64,000 nt of DNA from Calliopum simillimum (taxonomy: Eukaryota > Arthropoda > Insecta > Diptera > Lauxaniidae), in the NCBI GenBank assembly GCA_951812925.1, contig OX638372.1, positions 46,746,245-46,810,244 on the forward strand, in the 5' to 3' direction. Position numbers and translations under genes: made by a program. The notes beneath the pieces were generated by a model. That model saw nothing but the letters and a program-made list of their open reading frames with translations, was not told the DNA's origin and did not search any database. This document shows positions 15,301 to 30,300 of the stretch, in pieces (position 1 is the stretch's first letter; the number at the start of each line of letters is the position of its first letter).

Positions 15301-18300
15301 AAATAAAAAACACCCTAGGTTTTGCCAAAAATACGCTGCAAGAATCAACGTCAACCTAGTTTTCGTGCAAGGCATCGAAACGTCCTAGTTTTCGTCCAAA
15401 ATGTTCAGACATCCTATTTTTCGACATAAAAACTTTAACGTCCTACTTTTATACACAAAACTTCGAAGAAACCTAGTTTTCGTCATATATAATGAAACAA
15501 CCTAGTTTTCGTCCAAATAAGTTTGAAACGTCCTACTTTTCTTCCAAGAATATAAAACAACCTACTTTTCGTAGGAGAATTGAATCATCCTACTTTTCGT
15601 ATCATGCGTCGATATGATGTCCGCAAAAACTCAAGAATCGTAACCTCTTCCTTTATAGGTGTTTTTAACACTTACTTAAGCATAGAAAAAATGTATGTTC
15701 CTATCCACTTACACTCCCTTCTACGTACGTTTAATATGGACGATCTCTAGTTCACTACTCCTTGAATGACATCGACTTTTTTAATATTTTTGATTAAGTA
15801 TTCACAATTTATTTATTGACTTCTACCATATTTTTCAATGTGTCTCGAAACTTCTCGACTTTTATCAACATATGTACTATGTACTATATGTACTATATTT
15901 CGAATACATAATCTGATATTATTCAGTGGTTTTCGATTTTTTTCACGTTTCTCAATACTGTTCGACTTTATTAGACTTTCTGGAGTTTTTCGGTTAAAAA
16001 CTTATTAACTTTTACCGACTTTTTCGACAATTACATAAGCACAGAAAATTGGCCAAACACTACGGAAGTACCTTTGTTATCCCAAGGTTTACAAAAAGTT
16101 GGAAGAATGCAAGGTTCCAGAGACCCAGAATTAGAAAAGAAGGTAATGACTTTGATAGACAAAAACAAAAAATACGCAAAAGAAGTGAAAGGGAACTTTA
16201 AGCGGGTGAAACATTCACACCTATTCCCAATTACACAGTCCTGCGATGAAAAAAAGTATGAGATCAGAGTAAGTGTTTTTTATAGATTTTTGCTCACTGA
16301 ATTTGAATGTGACCTCCGATTTGCTCCATCACGTCTGAGATCCGAGTTATCCTTGATTTAAAGTGAAGAAAACGCTATTTTCAAACATATGGCGTACATG
16401 CTGAAAGTAGTTTACTTCACTTTCGACGGCGGCATTGAATAGCCCTCCAATTATGTAGATAAATAGTTTCTGAGAAATCATCCATTGAAGTAAAGGTATG
16501 CAAATTGCATATAGTACTTTACAGGGATAAGCGATACCCTTACTTTAATCGATGATATCTCAGAAACTAATGATTCAATTGAAAAAGTTAAAAATATGCT
16601 TTAAAGAGAAAGCTCATGGCTATTCAATGCCGCTGTCGAAAGTGAAGTAGACTACTTTCAGGATGTACGCCGTATGTTTGAAAATAGCGATTTCTGCACT
16701 TTAAATCAAGGATAACTCGGATCTCAGACGTGACGGAGCAAATCAGAGGTCATATTCGGATTCAGCGATCAAAAATCTATAAAAATCACCTACTCTCATT
16801 TCATACTTTTTAACTTCTTTAAAAACGCAGCACTGTGTTATCGTTTCTATTTCATTTTTGAGGCGTTTTAGTTTTTGTCGTCGTCGCGTTTCTAAATTTG
16901 GAGTCTGAAAATATATTGAAACGACGAGGAGTGCTTATCGGGGGGCCAGAAAGTGAAAGATATTGAAGTATATTGGAACGACAAGGAGTGTTTATTAAGG
17001 GGTCAGGAAAAAGATGATAAGTGTTCTTGCTTCGTTTTCCTAACCCCTCGATAAACACTCTTCATCGTTTCAATATATTTTTAGACTACAAATTTAGAAA
17101 CAAGAGACGACGTCAAAAACTAAAACGACAATTGGGAATAGGGGTGAATGTTTCGAAGATTGTATGACCGTTTACTTAAAGATATAACTGAATGAGTTAC
17201 ATATATGTATGAAACCTATGTAAAAATGGACTTAAAAACATCGCCAGATTCCCAATTCTACTCAAAAGAGAAAGGTTGTCCATACTGTCAATCATTTAAT
17301 ATCGAAAGTTAGTTGTAATGAAAAAATTTGGCGAAAAATTAAAGTGTGCAGTTTTTTTTCGATACATTCCTTAATATTAAATTTTTAAACAATCCAAAGC
17401 ATGATATAACGCATTATTCTGCAATATTTACTCAAATATCGCGTTTGTTTATTTATGACAGATATCTTTGAAGTAAATGATGAGCAAGAGGCTGATGATT
17501 CCGATGTAATTCAAAAGACTGTAAAATGTAGCCTTCACTATCAATAAGTTGATTTTAATCTAAGATCACCTTGAATTTTTTATGTAAATAACAACTTTAA
17601 TTTTCGTCTTAATTACAGTCTTTTCTTTTAAATTCAAAATTCTCCGTTTCGCTCTTAATTTCATATAATGCTTCATATGAATGCTCAAACCCCAAAAATA
17701 TCTATTAATCAGGTGCCTTTTAATTTATACAAATATTTATCTGCCTCTTGTTATCTTAATAAAATGTTTTGACAACTAATACAAAAATGCGATCACATTA
17801 CGAGCGCCAAAAGAAACAAAATTTGTGCCAATAAAATCAAGTGCCTACAACAAATGCATATCTGTGGCAAGTCTCTAAGAGAAATACATTTTATGCAAAA
17901 GCACTTATCCATTGTTATGTATTTTGATGAGGTCAAAAAAGGTGTTTAGCTCATTTTTTTATTTATGATGTGCAGTTAAAGCCTTTTGTTTTCTTTTAAT
18001 TCAAATAAAAGTGACCACTTTATGTGCTTCACTTTCTCTGTACACAAAAGACACAATGGGTTTGGTCGTCGTTACTTTGTTTTTTTAATGTTTTTGCAAA
18101 TAAAAATGTTAAGTAACTGGATACGCAAATTAAATTGCGGAATTCCAGTTATTTTATAAAATAAATATTGTTTTAACGCATTAGTGACTTTGGTTGCTTT
18201 TCAACGACACTGTTAGTTACAACGGTTTATATGAGCACATTTTGTAACATGAAAATACATTCCACACCAAATTGATGTTTTTTCAAATCAATTTATACTT

Positions 18301-21300
18301 TTTCCAAATCAAAATAAACTTTTTTCAAAACAAATTAAACTCTGAAAAAAAACACGCTAAAAATGATGTATCTCCGCACCTATATGAAGACACATTAAAA
18401 ATCTATATATATACAAAGTTTTATAACAATAGCTGCTGTAGGTACAGAAATATATGAATGGGTTTTTTTGAAAGTGGAATAAGTCCACTTTTTCTTAAGC
18501 TGAGATATTAAAGGGTTTGCGTACGACTCAATTTAAAAATATTGGCACGCGTTATTAAACCGGTGTTAAGTGTTTACCACTGTAAATTAATCAAATTTTG
18601 TTATGCTGTAAAAATTTTTACAAGTGTAATAGAAAATAGTTGAGTTTTTTTGGTCTGAATGGACTTATTCCACTTTCATTTATAATAAATTTAAAAATTT
18701 GTTATACTTTTGTATGACTTATTTCATTTTTACTCACAAAATATTTTGTAAATTAAAGAAAAGGAAAATTAAAACTTAGAAAAGTTTTACTTTAAAAATT
18801 GTTGTTCAAGTAGGGCTCTGTAGGGCTCAAGTAGGGCTCTGGAAATTGGTCACAACAACAACAAAAACAAAAAGTTCTTGTCGGACCTACTTTCGGAGAT
18901 ATAGCCATCGGAAGATTGAGATATATCTTTTATAAAAATTATTATAAGTTGGGAACCCCTGAAAGGATTTTAATAATATTAGTGTCATACAAAAGATATG
19001 TTAACTTGCTACAAAATCAACCTACTAAAAATTTTAATCCGAGTCGTGGCTTTAGAGATAATGCAGATTTTCAGAAATTTTGACCATTTTTTTTGTTTTA
19101 AACCACTATTTTTCCAAAAACTGAATCATTAATGCATAGTTTTAGTAATATATTATAAAAGCCCAGTTTATTACCTTTCATTTGACATGTAATTTGTACC
19201 TGATTTTCTGCATTATCATATTTTTTTAAAGGAAAACAAAAAAGTGAACCAAAGAATTTTCATGAAATTTAGGAAAACATTACAAGAACAACAATAATAC
19301 CAACTACAAAAATAACAATAACGATGTTTTAAGATAGTTTTCGATTAATTCCGATTCCTGTAGACTCTTCCGATGTTTTCTAACAACTTACTTTTTTGTT
19401 TTCCTATAAAAAAAATATGTAATGGAAGAAATCAAGTACAAATTACATGTCAAATGATAGGTAATGAATTGGGCTTTTATAATTTGTTACTAAAACTATG
19501 CATTAATGATACAATTTTTGGAAAAATAGTGCTTTAAAAAAAAAAAATGGTCAAAATTTCTGAAAATTTGCAATATCTCTCAAACCACGACTCGGACTAA
19601 AAGTTTTTTTAGAGTAAATTAACATATCTTTCGTATGACACTAATATTATTAAAATCCTTTCAGGGGTTCCCAACTTATAATAATTTTTATAGAAGATAT
19701 ATCTCGATCTTCCGATGGCTATATCTCCGAAAGTAGGTCCGACATGAACTTTTTGTTTTTGTTGTTGTTGAGACCAATTTTTAGAGCCCTACTTGAGCAA
19801 AAAGAAAAGAAAAGAAACAATAACAGTTTTTAAAGTAAAATTTTTTTAAGTTTTAATTTTATTTTGCTTTAATTTACAAAATATTTTGTGAGTAAAAATG
19901 GAATAAGTCATACAAAAGTGTAACAAATTTTTAAATTTATTATAAATGAAAGTGGAATAAGTCCATTCAGACCAAAAAAACTCAACTATTTTCTATTACA
20001 CTTGTAAAACTTTTTACAGCATAACAAAATTTGACTAATTTACAGTGGTAAACACTTAACACCGGTTTAATAACGCTTGGCAATATTTTTAAATTGATTT
20101 AAAAAAGCAAAATCTTCTGCATAGCAGAAGATGAAAAAATGGACTTATTCCACTTTCAAAAAAGTCATTTTTGTAAAAATGTTTTTCATGAAAAGTTCTT
20201 TTGAGTAATATTTGATGAAATCGTGGTCTAACGAGTCTGAAATTTTCAATATAAAAAGAGGACATATATAGCTAGCTATAGCTACCATAAACTCAATTTT
20301 TCCGGAATTGGACTTATTCCACTTTCAAATAAACCCATTCATATGATTTTTAGCGTTTTTGTTGTTTTTAAAGTTTAAATGTTTTGGAAAAAGTTTTTTT
20401 TTTATTTGGAAAAAGTTTAAATTGAATTGAAACTAGTAAGGGTGTTATCTTTGGTCTAGCCAAACATTAATAAATACCCTACACTGCAGTATCTTAAAAA
20501 TTTTGCTGTGCAGGAGGTGCCATGACTTCTTTTCCGAATTCACAAAGCTTTTGCGAAAATCTTGCACTTACTATTCTCAGTATCTGAGTGAAATTAAATT
20601 GGATTACCTCAAAAAACGTTTTCAGTATAGCATTTTGAAGCTTTTGCTTATATGGGAGGTGCCGCGCCCTCTTGTTCAAGGTCGCCTAATTTTTGTTCTC
20701 CGGTTGCCTTTACAGTTTTTACTGCCAGAGTGAAATTTAGTTGGATTACCTCAAAAAACGTTTTCAGTATAGCATTTTGAAGCTTTTACTTATATGGGAG
20801 GTGCCATGCCCTCTTGTCCGATTTCATCTAGTTTTTACTCACAGCTTGTGTTTACCGTCTTAAGTATTTATGTTTATTATGGTTACATTGTGGTGAAAAA
20901 TACTCCTAAAGTTGTATTTTGAATATATTTTTTGTATGGGCGGTAGGCGTGTTTGTTGACCGATTATGCTCATTTTCAATAAGTCGAACTATCTTTGACA
21001 ACGGAGGCTGTGTACTAAATTTCATTGAATTATTTAGCTTAGTTTTCCCGTAAAAAATATTTCCACAGACAACCAGCCAGCCAGACGGACATGGCTATAT
21101 CGGCTCAGGAGGTGACGCTGGTAAAGAATATAAATACTTTTCCTTCCCTGCGTTACAAACGAAAGGACAAATTGAATATACCCTGGGTGTAGGGTAAAAA
21201 AAGATCAATTTGGTGTAAAATAGGTTTAACTTGGAATGGAATTTCTGCATCACTTTTTTTCGTTCGGAGAAATATCAATTTCTTTATTTATAACACCGGC

Positions 21301-24300
21301 ACACACATAAAAAATATAATGAACTTTTTATTTCTTATATGCAGTCTTAAGTACTTTGCGACGCTGCATCCTCTGAATTGTCAATATATGAAATTGGAGA
21401 AAACGCTATTATCAGGCTTATGGCATTGATGCAGGAAAAGGTGAAATTCTGTTTTTGTAATGATATAGAAAAGCCACACTCCTCCTTATCAAAATTTACC
21501 TTCGAACTTTTTCAACAGTGCATTTTCCGAATTATGATCCTTTGAAGAGAAAGTGTTTAAGCCCCCATCTGAATAACATTTTGGGTATCCTTTCTGTAAA
21601 GAAAAAAAAAATTATATGCAAAATAGGCTTTCAGGAAAATCAAAAGTGCTCCTCAGATTTTTCTCGGAACGAAAAAAAAATGACGCAGAAAGAGTTTTTA
21701 AGAGTCCTTCTAACTTTTGAGTCGGTGTGTCGCTGAATCTAAATTTAAACCCTATGTGATGTACATGAGAAAAGATTTCAACAGAAACTAGTGCAAAAGT
21801 AATGTCATGTTTCAATTCATGAGGTGGTCATTTGACCGATATCATTTTTTTGAAATTAATGTCATCAGCTTCATATCTTCAAATAAAGTTTTCGTGAAAA
21901 AGAGCCCATTGTTAGAAATGATTTCTAACAAAATGATAGCCAATTTACATTAAGACGTTAATATAACCTCAACTTCTATATTATGGAAAAAATATTTACA
22001 TGTTTTTTAATTTTAAAAATTTTTTAGTTGGAATAAAATGTGTTAATATTTTAAACTACAAAGCTTCGAAAATTTCATTACAACAGCAATTTCACAACTA
22101 AAAATTCAAAGAAAACATATTTCAGTAAACATGTTTCACTACCTTTTTTTATATAAATGTTCATTTACATAGCAACATTAACGTATGACTAAGAAACAGC
22201 AATAAAACAACTTCTGCTTCTTTTATATGCTCATCATCAGCATTATCATCATCAGTAAATGATGTAATAATTTTAACATTTATAAAGAAAAAAGAGTCAC
22301 ATCAACTAAAATGATTACCAAATATTGTTGGAATTTATTTAATGTAGAAAGAAAAAATTAACAACAGCAACACCTGCGTTTACCCAACGCATGGATGGAT
22401 GCTGTTGTTTGTAAGGCATCCATCTACAGCTTCTTATTAATGAAAAAAAAAATGATAATAATTGTTGGTTTTTAAGTTGCTGCCGCTGTTGTTATTGCTG
22501 ATGGTTAATTTTTTTCGTTGCTAATCAATATTTGATTACTTGTTGGCCACTTACATACATGCGAGACAAGCATGTCTTCTTTTTTTGTAGATATAATGAC
22601 TGGCTTTTTGGGTTACTCTGTATTATGAAGTGTAATTCGTGTAAAATTTTCCTTCTTTTTTTCTGAAAGCCTTTATATACTTACCTACCTACCTACCGCT
22701 ATTGTAAAACAAAACTTAAATCTGTTTTTTATTAAATTCAGAAATTTGAATCTCAATAGGAATGACCCTAAAAATAACAAATTTTCATTGTTCACTTTAT
22801 CATTTTATTTCATCTCCAATTGAGTTATCACGCATTTATTATATGACCATGTTTTCAATTAAAAAAGTGAAAAAATCATGATTTTTCATTTTATGATCTA
22901 AGGTTTTTTTGGTGTCTGTCAGTTGTTGAATTTTTGTGATTCTTCATTACTTAAGCAATATCTTTTTAATATTTTTGTTATATAGATAATGCATCTATTG
23001 TCTTTGTTTTTCATAGATTTGACGCGCAAATAAATTATCTTTTGCTTTTTGCTTTAAGTTGGGTTAATAAGTATTTTTAGTTAAAAGTTATTTGGATATG
23101 ACAACTCTAAGTTTACACTTTTTTAAAATGTTTCTTTTTGTAATAAATACCTGCCAATCTTTTAACTTTGTTGGCATGTTATTTATGACCTCATCCCGCC
23201 GTCGAATGCTTATTACTTTCAAGCAATATTGTAACTTTTTCAAATAAATACCTACTTGAGGAAATTATGTTTTTTTCGTAATGCTATTATGCAAGTTTGT
23301 TGCTTAAGTCTTTTTTTACTATTGTATAAATGGAATTTCTTTGTTTGAATGTCTGAAGATGGTACAAGATATAGCAATGGAATTCTTGCAAAATACCATG
23401 TGTATGTTCCTATAATTCCTAAGAGGAGCATAGTGCCAAAATAAAACGTCTCCATTTGTCACGATCCTTTACGATGATTTTATCTTTTTCCACGAATTTC
23501 CCGATTCTTAGATTTCGTTCTCCAACGATTTTTTCCACTTCCTCTACTTTCTTGCAGATTCTATTCAAGGGCCTAGCGGCAGACTTCGCTGTGCGGTTTC
23601 CGGAGAGTATCACTTATTCATTCCCACTTGCGTACACGGTAATAAATTTAGGTTTAAATTTTCTACTTTACACGAAATTTTAGGGTTGGAAATTGAATTT
23701 GTTATGAAAACCATTTTTTAGACTTTTTTGAGTTGACACCCTTTTTGAGAAAAACAAGCGAGTTCATAAATAATTCAACTTATTTGTTGATTTTTTCAAC
23801 TTTCCGCAGTTGATTTCCTTAAATATTTATGCACACGAACACATCTTCATTTGTCTTTGCTTGGAACATTCAATTTTAGCGGTCTCTTGCTTGCCGATCG
23901 CTTCAATTTGTTCTTCGGCAAAATAATAAAAAACTAGAATTTTTGCTTTTGCTGTAATTTCATGTCGCTGTGATTCGCAACCAGTCTATGCTTAGGAGTG
24001 AATACATATAGTATGCTTGAAAGTTGTTCAGAATATTGGCGCCCTGTGGGCTCTTAACGCAAACCATCCGTCAAAATTTTTTTTTGGATTTATAATATAT
24101 TATATTTAAGTTTTACATTCGTGATTGGTTCAAAAAATACGGTTTTTCATCATACCGTCCAGGGAAATAGAGACCTTATCATCAACGGTAGAACATGTCA
24201 TATGCCATTGCCCAGCGCTAGCCAGACGAAGAATTGCTATTCTTGGGCAGGCTAATGATTTTCGCCTTAAAAACTGGAACATTCGACATTGATAAAAATC

Positions 24301-27300
24301 ATGAAGCCAGAACAACGCTATTCTCCTAACAGAAAGGAGTTTGTGGTATCGCTATGGACCTAATCGGTCTATGTGAGATTTTTGCTCTACGCAATAACCG
24401 CCACCCTAACTAACCTAACCTATCACTGACAATATTTAGCAGTTCCTTCAGCTAAAAATAAGAGTTAGGGCAATTTTACGGGTTTTCAGTTTAAGGCGGA
24501 ATTGATCTCTTAGAAATGTTCTGAACATTTTACAATTAATTTGGGTTCGATTATAAAATTTCAAATCTATATATTAATACTCAAGACAAAAACTTGTCCA
24601 TCTTTTTTCACTATGTTTGAAATGGAGTACGACTTTAAATTATACAGCATTAGTAAGGTACTTGTATGTAGATTTGCACAAAGTTAAAATGATGTTAATA
24701 TTTTGACTTTAAGTCAGGTAAAACTCCATACAAATTCTGCAATATTAACAACAACAAAATACACGGCCATACAGAGCTGAAAAAAGAATAAAGTACAATG
24801 AGAAAGACATGTTTTTTGTTAATATTTCGCTTGAATTATAATTGAGCTTTTCTATTTCGTACCAATTAGGAAAAAAAGTACTAAAAGTGACCAAAAGTAA
24901 CAAAATTATTTAATACATTTGTGGTCGAATTTTGCCCATTGAGCGATTCTAGTATTAATAAAAGCGGTCATATGAAATCCCATCCCTTTTGGAGATAATA
25001 TTGACCAACTATGAACTTCGATATCTACAAACTTGAGTATTTTTACGATTTCTAAACGTAAATTTTTGGAATTTTCGAGTGATCGAGCGTGGTGTCACTT
25101 TATTCAAAACAATATATTCTTAGGAAATGCATAAAAAACCGAAGATTTTGTAAAGATAAGGTCTTTTTTCCTCCCGATGGTCACATTTGGCAATCGCTAT
25201 GGTTAGGATAACCAATTGTTAAGTGCTTTAAGTGCGTATAATAGCATTATGTATATCTATTAAACATTTCTTCATATACGTACCCGAAAATAAACGGCAG
25301 TGAAGCTAATTAAAGGTAGTTGTTAGTAACATACATAAATATGTAGTTCAAACATCTACGGGCTAGAATGGGGCTGGCTTAAAGCCCCTTTTTCGCAAGA
25401 AGGAGTAGTTTTGATTCACTTTTACACCTAATACCACTGAGGACAAGTTAACGAACGAAATCTCATCGAACATCTTCGATGCCAATACTTCGAGGTTATT
25501 ATAATATTAATATTTCGAACAAACAATGAAAAAAAAAGAGGTGTAAGCAGAGTTTATTCACAGTAAGGGATTGCTTCGATTTAATTTTTATATTTTCCAA
25601 CTTTGGACAAATAAACGAACCCAAGAGGAAAAATTTTTAGCGCTTCTGATTCTAGCACTTCAAAAGTGCTTGTCCCCATAGAAATTTAGAAGCACTATCA
25701 CAATGATTTTTTATAAGGCTGCAGTAAGAACAACGTGAGTTCGAACCCAGCCCGGGTGATTTTTTTTTTCGTTTTTTTATTTGTTTTTGCTTTATTTTTT
25801 TTTTTATTAAAATATTTTTTATTCGACCTTTTTTATTTCACTTTTCTATTTCAATTTCTCATTTTTATTTACTTTTGCTTACTTGAATTGAAACTGATTA
25901 CACAATGATTTTTTGTAATGCTGCAGGACAGCATTTGCTTAATATACAAATTTAATACCTCTTCATACCATCGGGCGTTGGTGGAGCGGTCTAAAGGGTT
26001 GGTAAATGTAAGACAAAAATTTCTAGCACGCGGAGGGTCGTGGATTCAAATCCTGGCGCTGCCAGTTTTTTTTTTTTTTTCTTGTTTTTTAATTTTATTG
26101 AAAAAAAGCTTACCGCAGCATTACGAATAAGCGCTTTAAAAACTCTTTTTTGGTAAGGCTGCGGTAAGCTTTTGCTCGCTTACATCCTATGACATGCAAT
26201 GTTAAAAAGAAAGTATTGTTCTTACGGAGCGGAAGCGCTTATTGGTGAAAAGAATGCACTTCAGAAGGGTTTTTGAAGCACTTCTTGTCCCCTTGGGAAC
26301 AAAACATTATCCCATACTTCGAGGTTTATTATAATAAGGGTAATTCAAATATGCATCAATAAAAGGGTCTAGATTCGCTAGAAGGAGATGTTTCGATTTT
26401 CATTTTCATAGTTTCCAACTCAGTAGAAGTAAACGAACACAATCCTTCAAAAAAACTTATGTGAGAAAACTTCTATCTTGTTCCTATAATATCTTCCAGC
26501 CCGGGAGTCTTAACACTAAAATCAATAAAAAAATTTTAAATTTTTTTGCGAATTACAAAGATGAAAAGTAAAAAAAAAAACAATCAATTTTAGAGTTGCA
26601 TAAATGTTTATATTGAAGCTTCACACTGCTACCAACTTTTGCTCTAATGCTGTTGTAGTAATAGCCTACTACAACCAACAAAGTAAGTGATGAAAAATGG
26701 CATGTACTAATAACATTTAACCAAGGAAATAAATCAATTAATAAAAAAAAACCAAAGTGTAACACATAAATAAATAAGAAAACAAAACAAAATATTTAGC
26801 ACTCGCCAAAACGATTGCAAGGTACAGCACTTGAAAGCCTTTAGACATAAGTAACGTTAAGCTACAGCAGTTAAACAAACAGTTGTTGCCCAAATGTTGC
26901 CAACAAACTTTTCTCAACAATAATAAACCACGAAAGTGAACAACACAGCATAGTTTGCATATTTTCGATATTTGCGATTGCAAAAGTCTTTACTGTTTAC
27001 TTTCAGTAAATGTTGAGTCAGCTTCAATGAAATAAAATGGATTTATTTTTAACGAAAAAAAACAAATTTGTTTTCCTTTTCTTTTTTTTTTTGGATTTTC
27101 ATTGGAAAAAATAATTAATTTTATGCAGATTGAAATCAAGTTTGATATTTTGACTTCATTTTTTTTCACTTATGAGTTTCAATTTAAAGTTCAAACGCTT
27201 TCAGCTGTACGTTGCGCTATTTAATCAACATCACACATCACGTTGATCGCTACAAACGGCGACAACGCACCACACCACCGCAAAATGTTGTTGACATTGA

Positions 27301-30300
27301 AATTTATGTTGCTAAATGTTGATGGCATGTAAATGAATATGCGTTATTTAATCTTAATAAAAAGATACAAAAAAAAAAAGATGTGTGGGTAATTTTTCCA
27401 TTTATTTAAGTATATTACGAGTATGTATCATACTCTTGTTTGATCATGGTTATGAGAATGATTGAATTTGATACTTTTGTGTGGTTAGTCATTTAGGTGC
27501 ACAGTTATGTTATGCCTGAAGAAGTTCTCTTTAAGTTTTTAGTTATTGAGTAGAGTAGAGTTTTTTGCAAAGTTTCCAATTTCATTACTTTCGTTAATAT
27601 CATATTGCGGATGTTGGTTGCAGTCAAAGGAGTTTATTGTATTTAGCTGTATAATAGAAACATTTAATATATCATGGCAAATAAGCTTGATTATAAAAAA
27701 TATAATTTGAACTTTAAATTTATGCTTTAGACTCTTTTAGTCACAATCAATAAGGAAAGTTGACGGATATATTTGAGCAGAGCAGTAACTCAATCAGTTG
27801 TGCTCTGAGCCTTTGCGCAGTCAGCGCATAATTTTGAGCCGTGCACAATAACTAAAATATTTCAATATCTTGCAAATTTCACGGAACTACAGCAATTACA
27901 AAAAATTATTTTTTTTTTTTTTTCTTTTAGATCGTCTACAAAAAACATAACCTTTCAATACAAACAAAGAACAAGAAAAATAAAAATTTTTTGTGATTGT
28001 TGGAGTTCCGAGAAATTTGCAAAACCTTTAAAATGTTGTGGTTGTTGTTGGCGAGCCAAAATTGACTCACTTTTTTTCTACGTTGACACACTTGATCTGA
28101 ATGAAGGTTTTTTCTCATAAATCGACGTGTTTATTCATCTTTAATAATTTTGTGTTTAGTTTAATTTTCGATTTGAGGCATTCTTTTCGAGTAGGCGAGC
28201 AAAAAATAAATAAATTAAAAAACGCCAAATTGATTAAAAACTCTCCAATTCTAAACAGTATACCTTGATCAGTTCATATTGTTGAACATTATTTTAACCG
28301 TTTAATAAATGTGCTTTCTTCACTTCTTCAATTCTGCAAACAAAATTATTTGATTTATTGGATAATTTTTTGATAATACTAACGAAAACTGAAAAGGTGA
28401 ATATTTTATTTTAGAGGAGCTTTCAAAAATATCGTAATTTTCATCAAAATTGATAAAAACTTTTTGGCATAAAATCGATTTGTGTTCATTTCATCTATAA
28501 TTTTTTGTTTAAATTATTTTTTACATGTGGCATGTTTTTCGAGTAAATGAGCAAAAGACTCTTATTATCCTCTTTGAAAGTCCAAAGTTTTTTCAAATTT
28601 CAATTTCTTGCATCAAAACAAATATTTCCACTAACACCCATTCTTGAAGCTTAGGTAAGAATGGACGATCTGTCCAGTAAACCTGGCTTACAGATGCTCT
28701 CAAACTAGAATTGTTCCTATGTGTTACTTTGAAAATAAAATGGAAAAAATCCGCTACACAAAACAACCACTTCAACTCTCTGATTAATAGGTGGAGATCA
28801 TGAAACCGAAATTGAGTTGAAGTGTTTAGTGAAGAACTTGGATTGACAGGATGGGCCAGCCGAAGCAGTTATTTGAATGAAACTATATTCCATTATAAAG
28901 CAAAAAGTTAACTAATTTCAATAAAGCAACAAATAAAATAAAGCTGCAACTTTTCAACTGTTTTTTCGGTTTTTATCTGGTTTTCATAGCTGCTTATGTG
29001 GGTTTTAGACCACTTATTTACGAATCTGAACCAGTGCCGGATCCAACATTGTCAAGAGGGGGGGCCGATTGACTACATTTCTAGATAATAACAGAATGTT
29101 TTTAAAATCTTTACATATAATTTTTAAAAAATGTAATCATTTGGTTTGAGAGGGGGGCCGATCGCCCTCATAGCCCTCCCCCCCTTGGATCCGCCACTGA
29201 TCTGAACTTGGGTTTTTTTCTTGCTGCAAAGTGCAATATCAGGCATGTGGCGCATTTTCAGGAAACAGTCCAATTCATATTTTCAATGGCTGCAGATAGC
29301 CATAATCTTCCTTTGTTTCAAACAAGTGAAAATTTGCTAATAAAAATAAAATTATATTTGTATGGAGATAAAACAGCTTCACTTCAACGGATGATAACTC
29401 GGAAAGTATGTTTCCAATTTTAAAAGTTAGAAGGTAAAATTCAATAAGAGTAAGCCATTCGATGCCTAGCGTAACGTGATCTGCCACACCCCTTCCGATT
29501 TCACTGAAATTCGGTACATGGTTTCGTTTCATGCCTTATCTGATAGAAATGGCAACAAAAAATTTTGAATTTTTTTTTTTGTGGCTTGTGAAGGTGTTCA
29601 AAGAGTAAAAAAATTAATTGAAAATTAAAAAAAAAAATACCCATAACTAGAACATTTCTTTACCCATTTTCATGTTTAGACCACAATTTTTAGTCTTTTC
29701 GTATTTGGTAAAAAGTTCTAAATTTACTACTATTTTAGTACCAAACGACAAAAACGCTTTATTATCTATTTTCGACTTTCCAAAATATTTTTCTAGATAA
29801 GAAGATAAAACCATCTTTCACATGAATCCAAAATTAAGATGGTACCTTCAATGGTATATGAGAAATAATTTTTTCAACATTTCAAAACATGCAATATTTC
29901 GTATTGTATCATTTTAAATTCCTTGAAAGATATTGAAAATAAAGACGCCGTTCGGTTTTGTCCTAGGTTAGGGTGGCGGTAATATTGCCACACATAGACC
30001 GCAAGGGTCCATAGTGATAACTGGTTATGTCCTAAGGGACTTGAGAAAAGTTTGGATTCGACGCGGAATGGCACTTTTTTTTCACTACATCTCACGAAAA
30101 AGGGACATGCGCTGATATTGGTGGATCCTCTCAGCAAAATGCTTCAAGAGAAAGTTTTCAGAGGCCTTACCGAGGCCAAATAACTAATAGTAAGCCACTT
30201 TTTGAATGGACAAATAATAAAAATTCCAACATAATTTATTATTATTGTGCTTTTGCATCGCAACTGACTGACACTTTTCAAAATGTAAAAGCCTCTGGTC

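Noticed and set aside
25968..26067. Functional tRNA-Leu gene
   Set aside because: The acceptor and T stems do not pair, so only a tRNA-derived sequence is claimed.
29874..30137. 87-codon - strand frame
   Set aside because: It lies in the untranslated 3' end of a retrotransposon fragment and has no domain.
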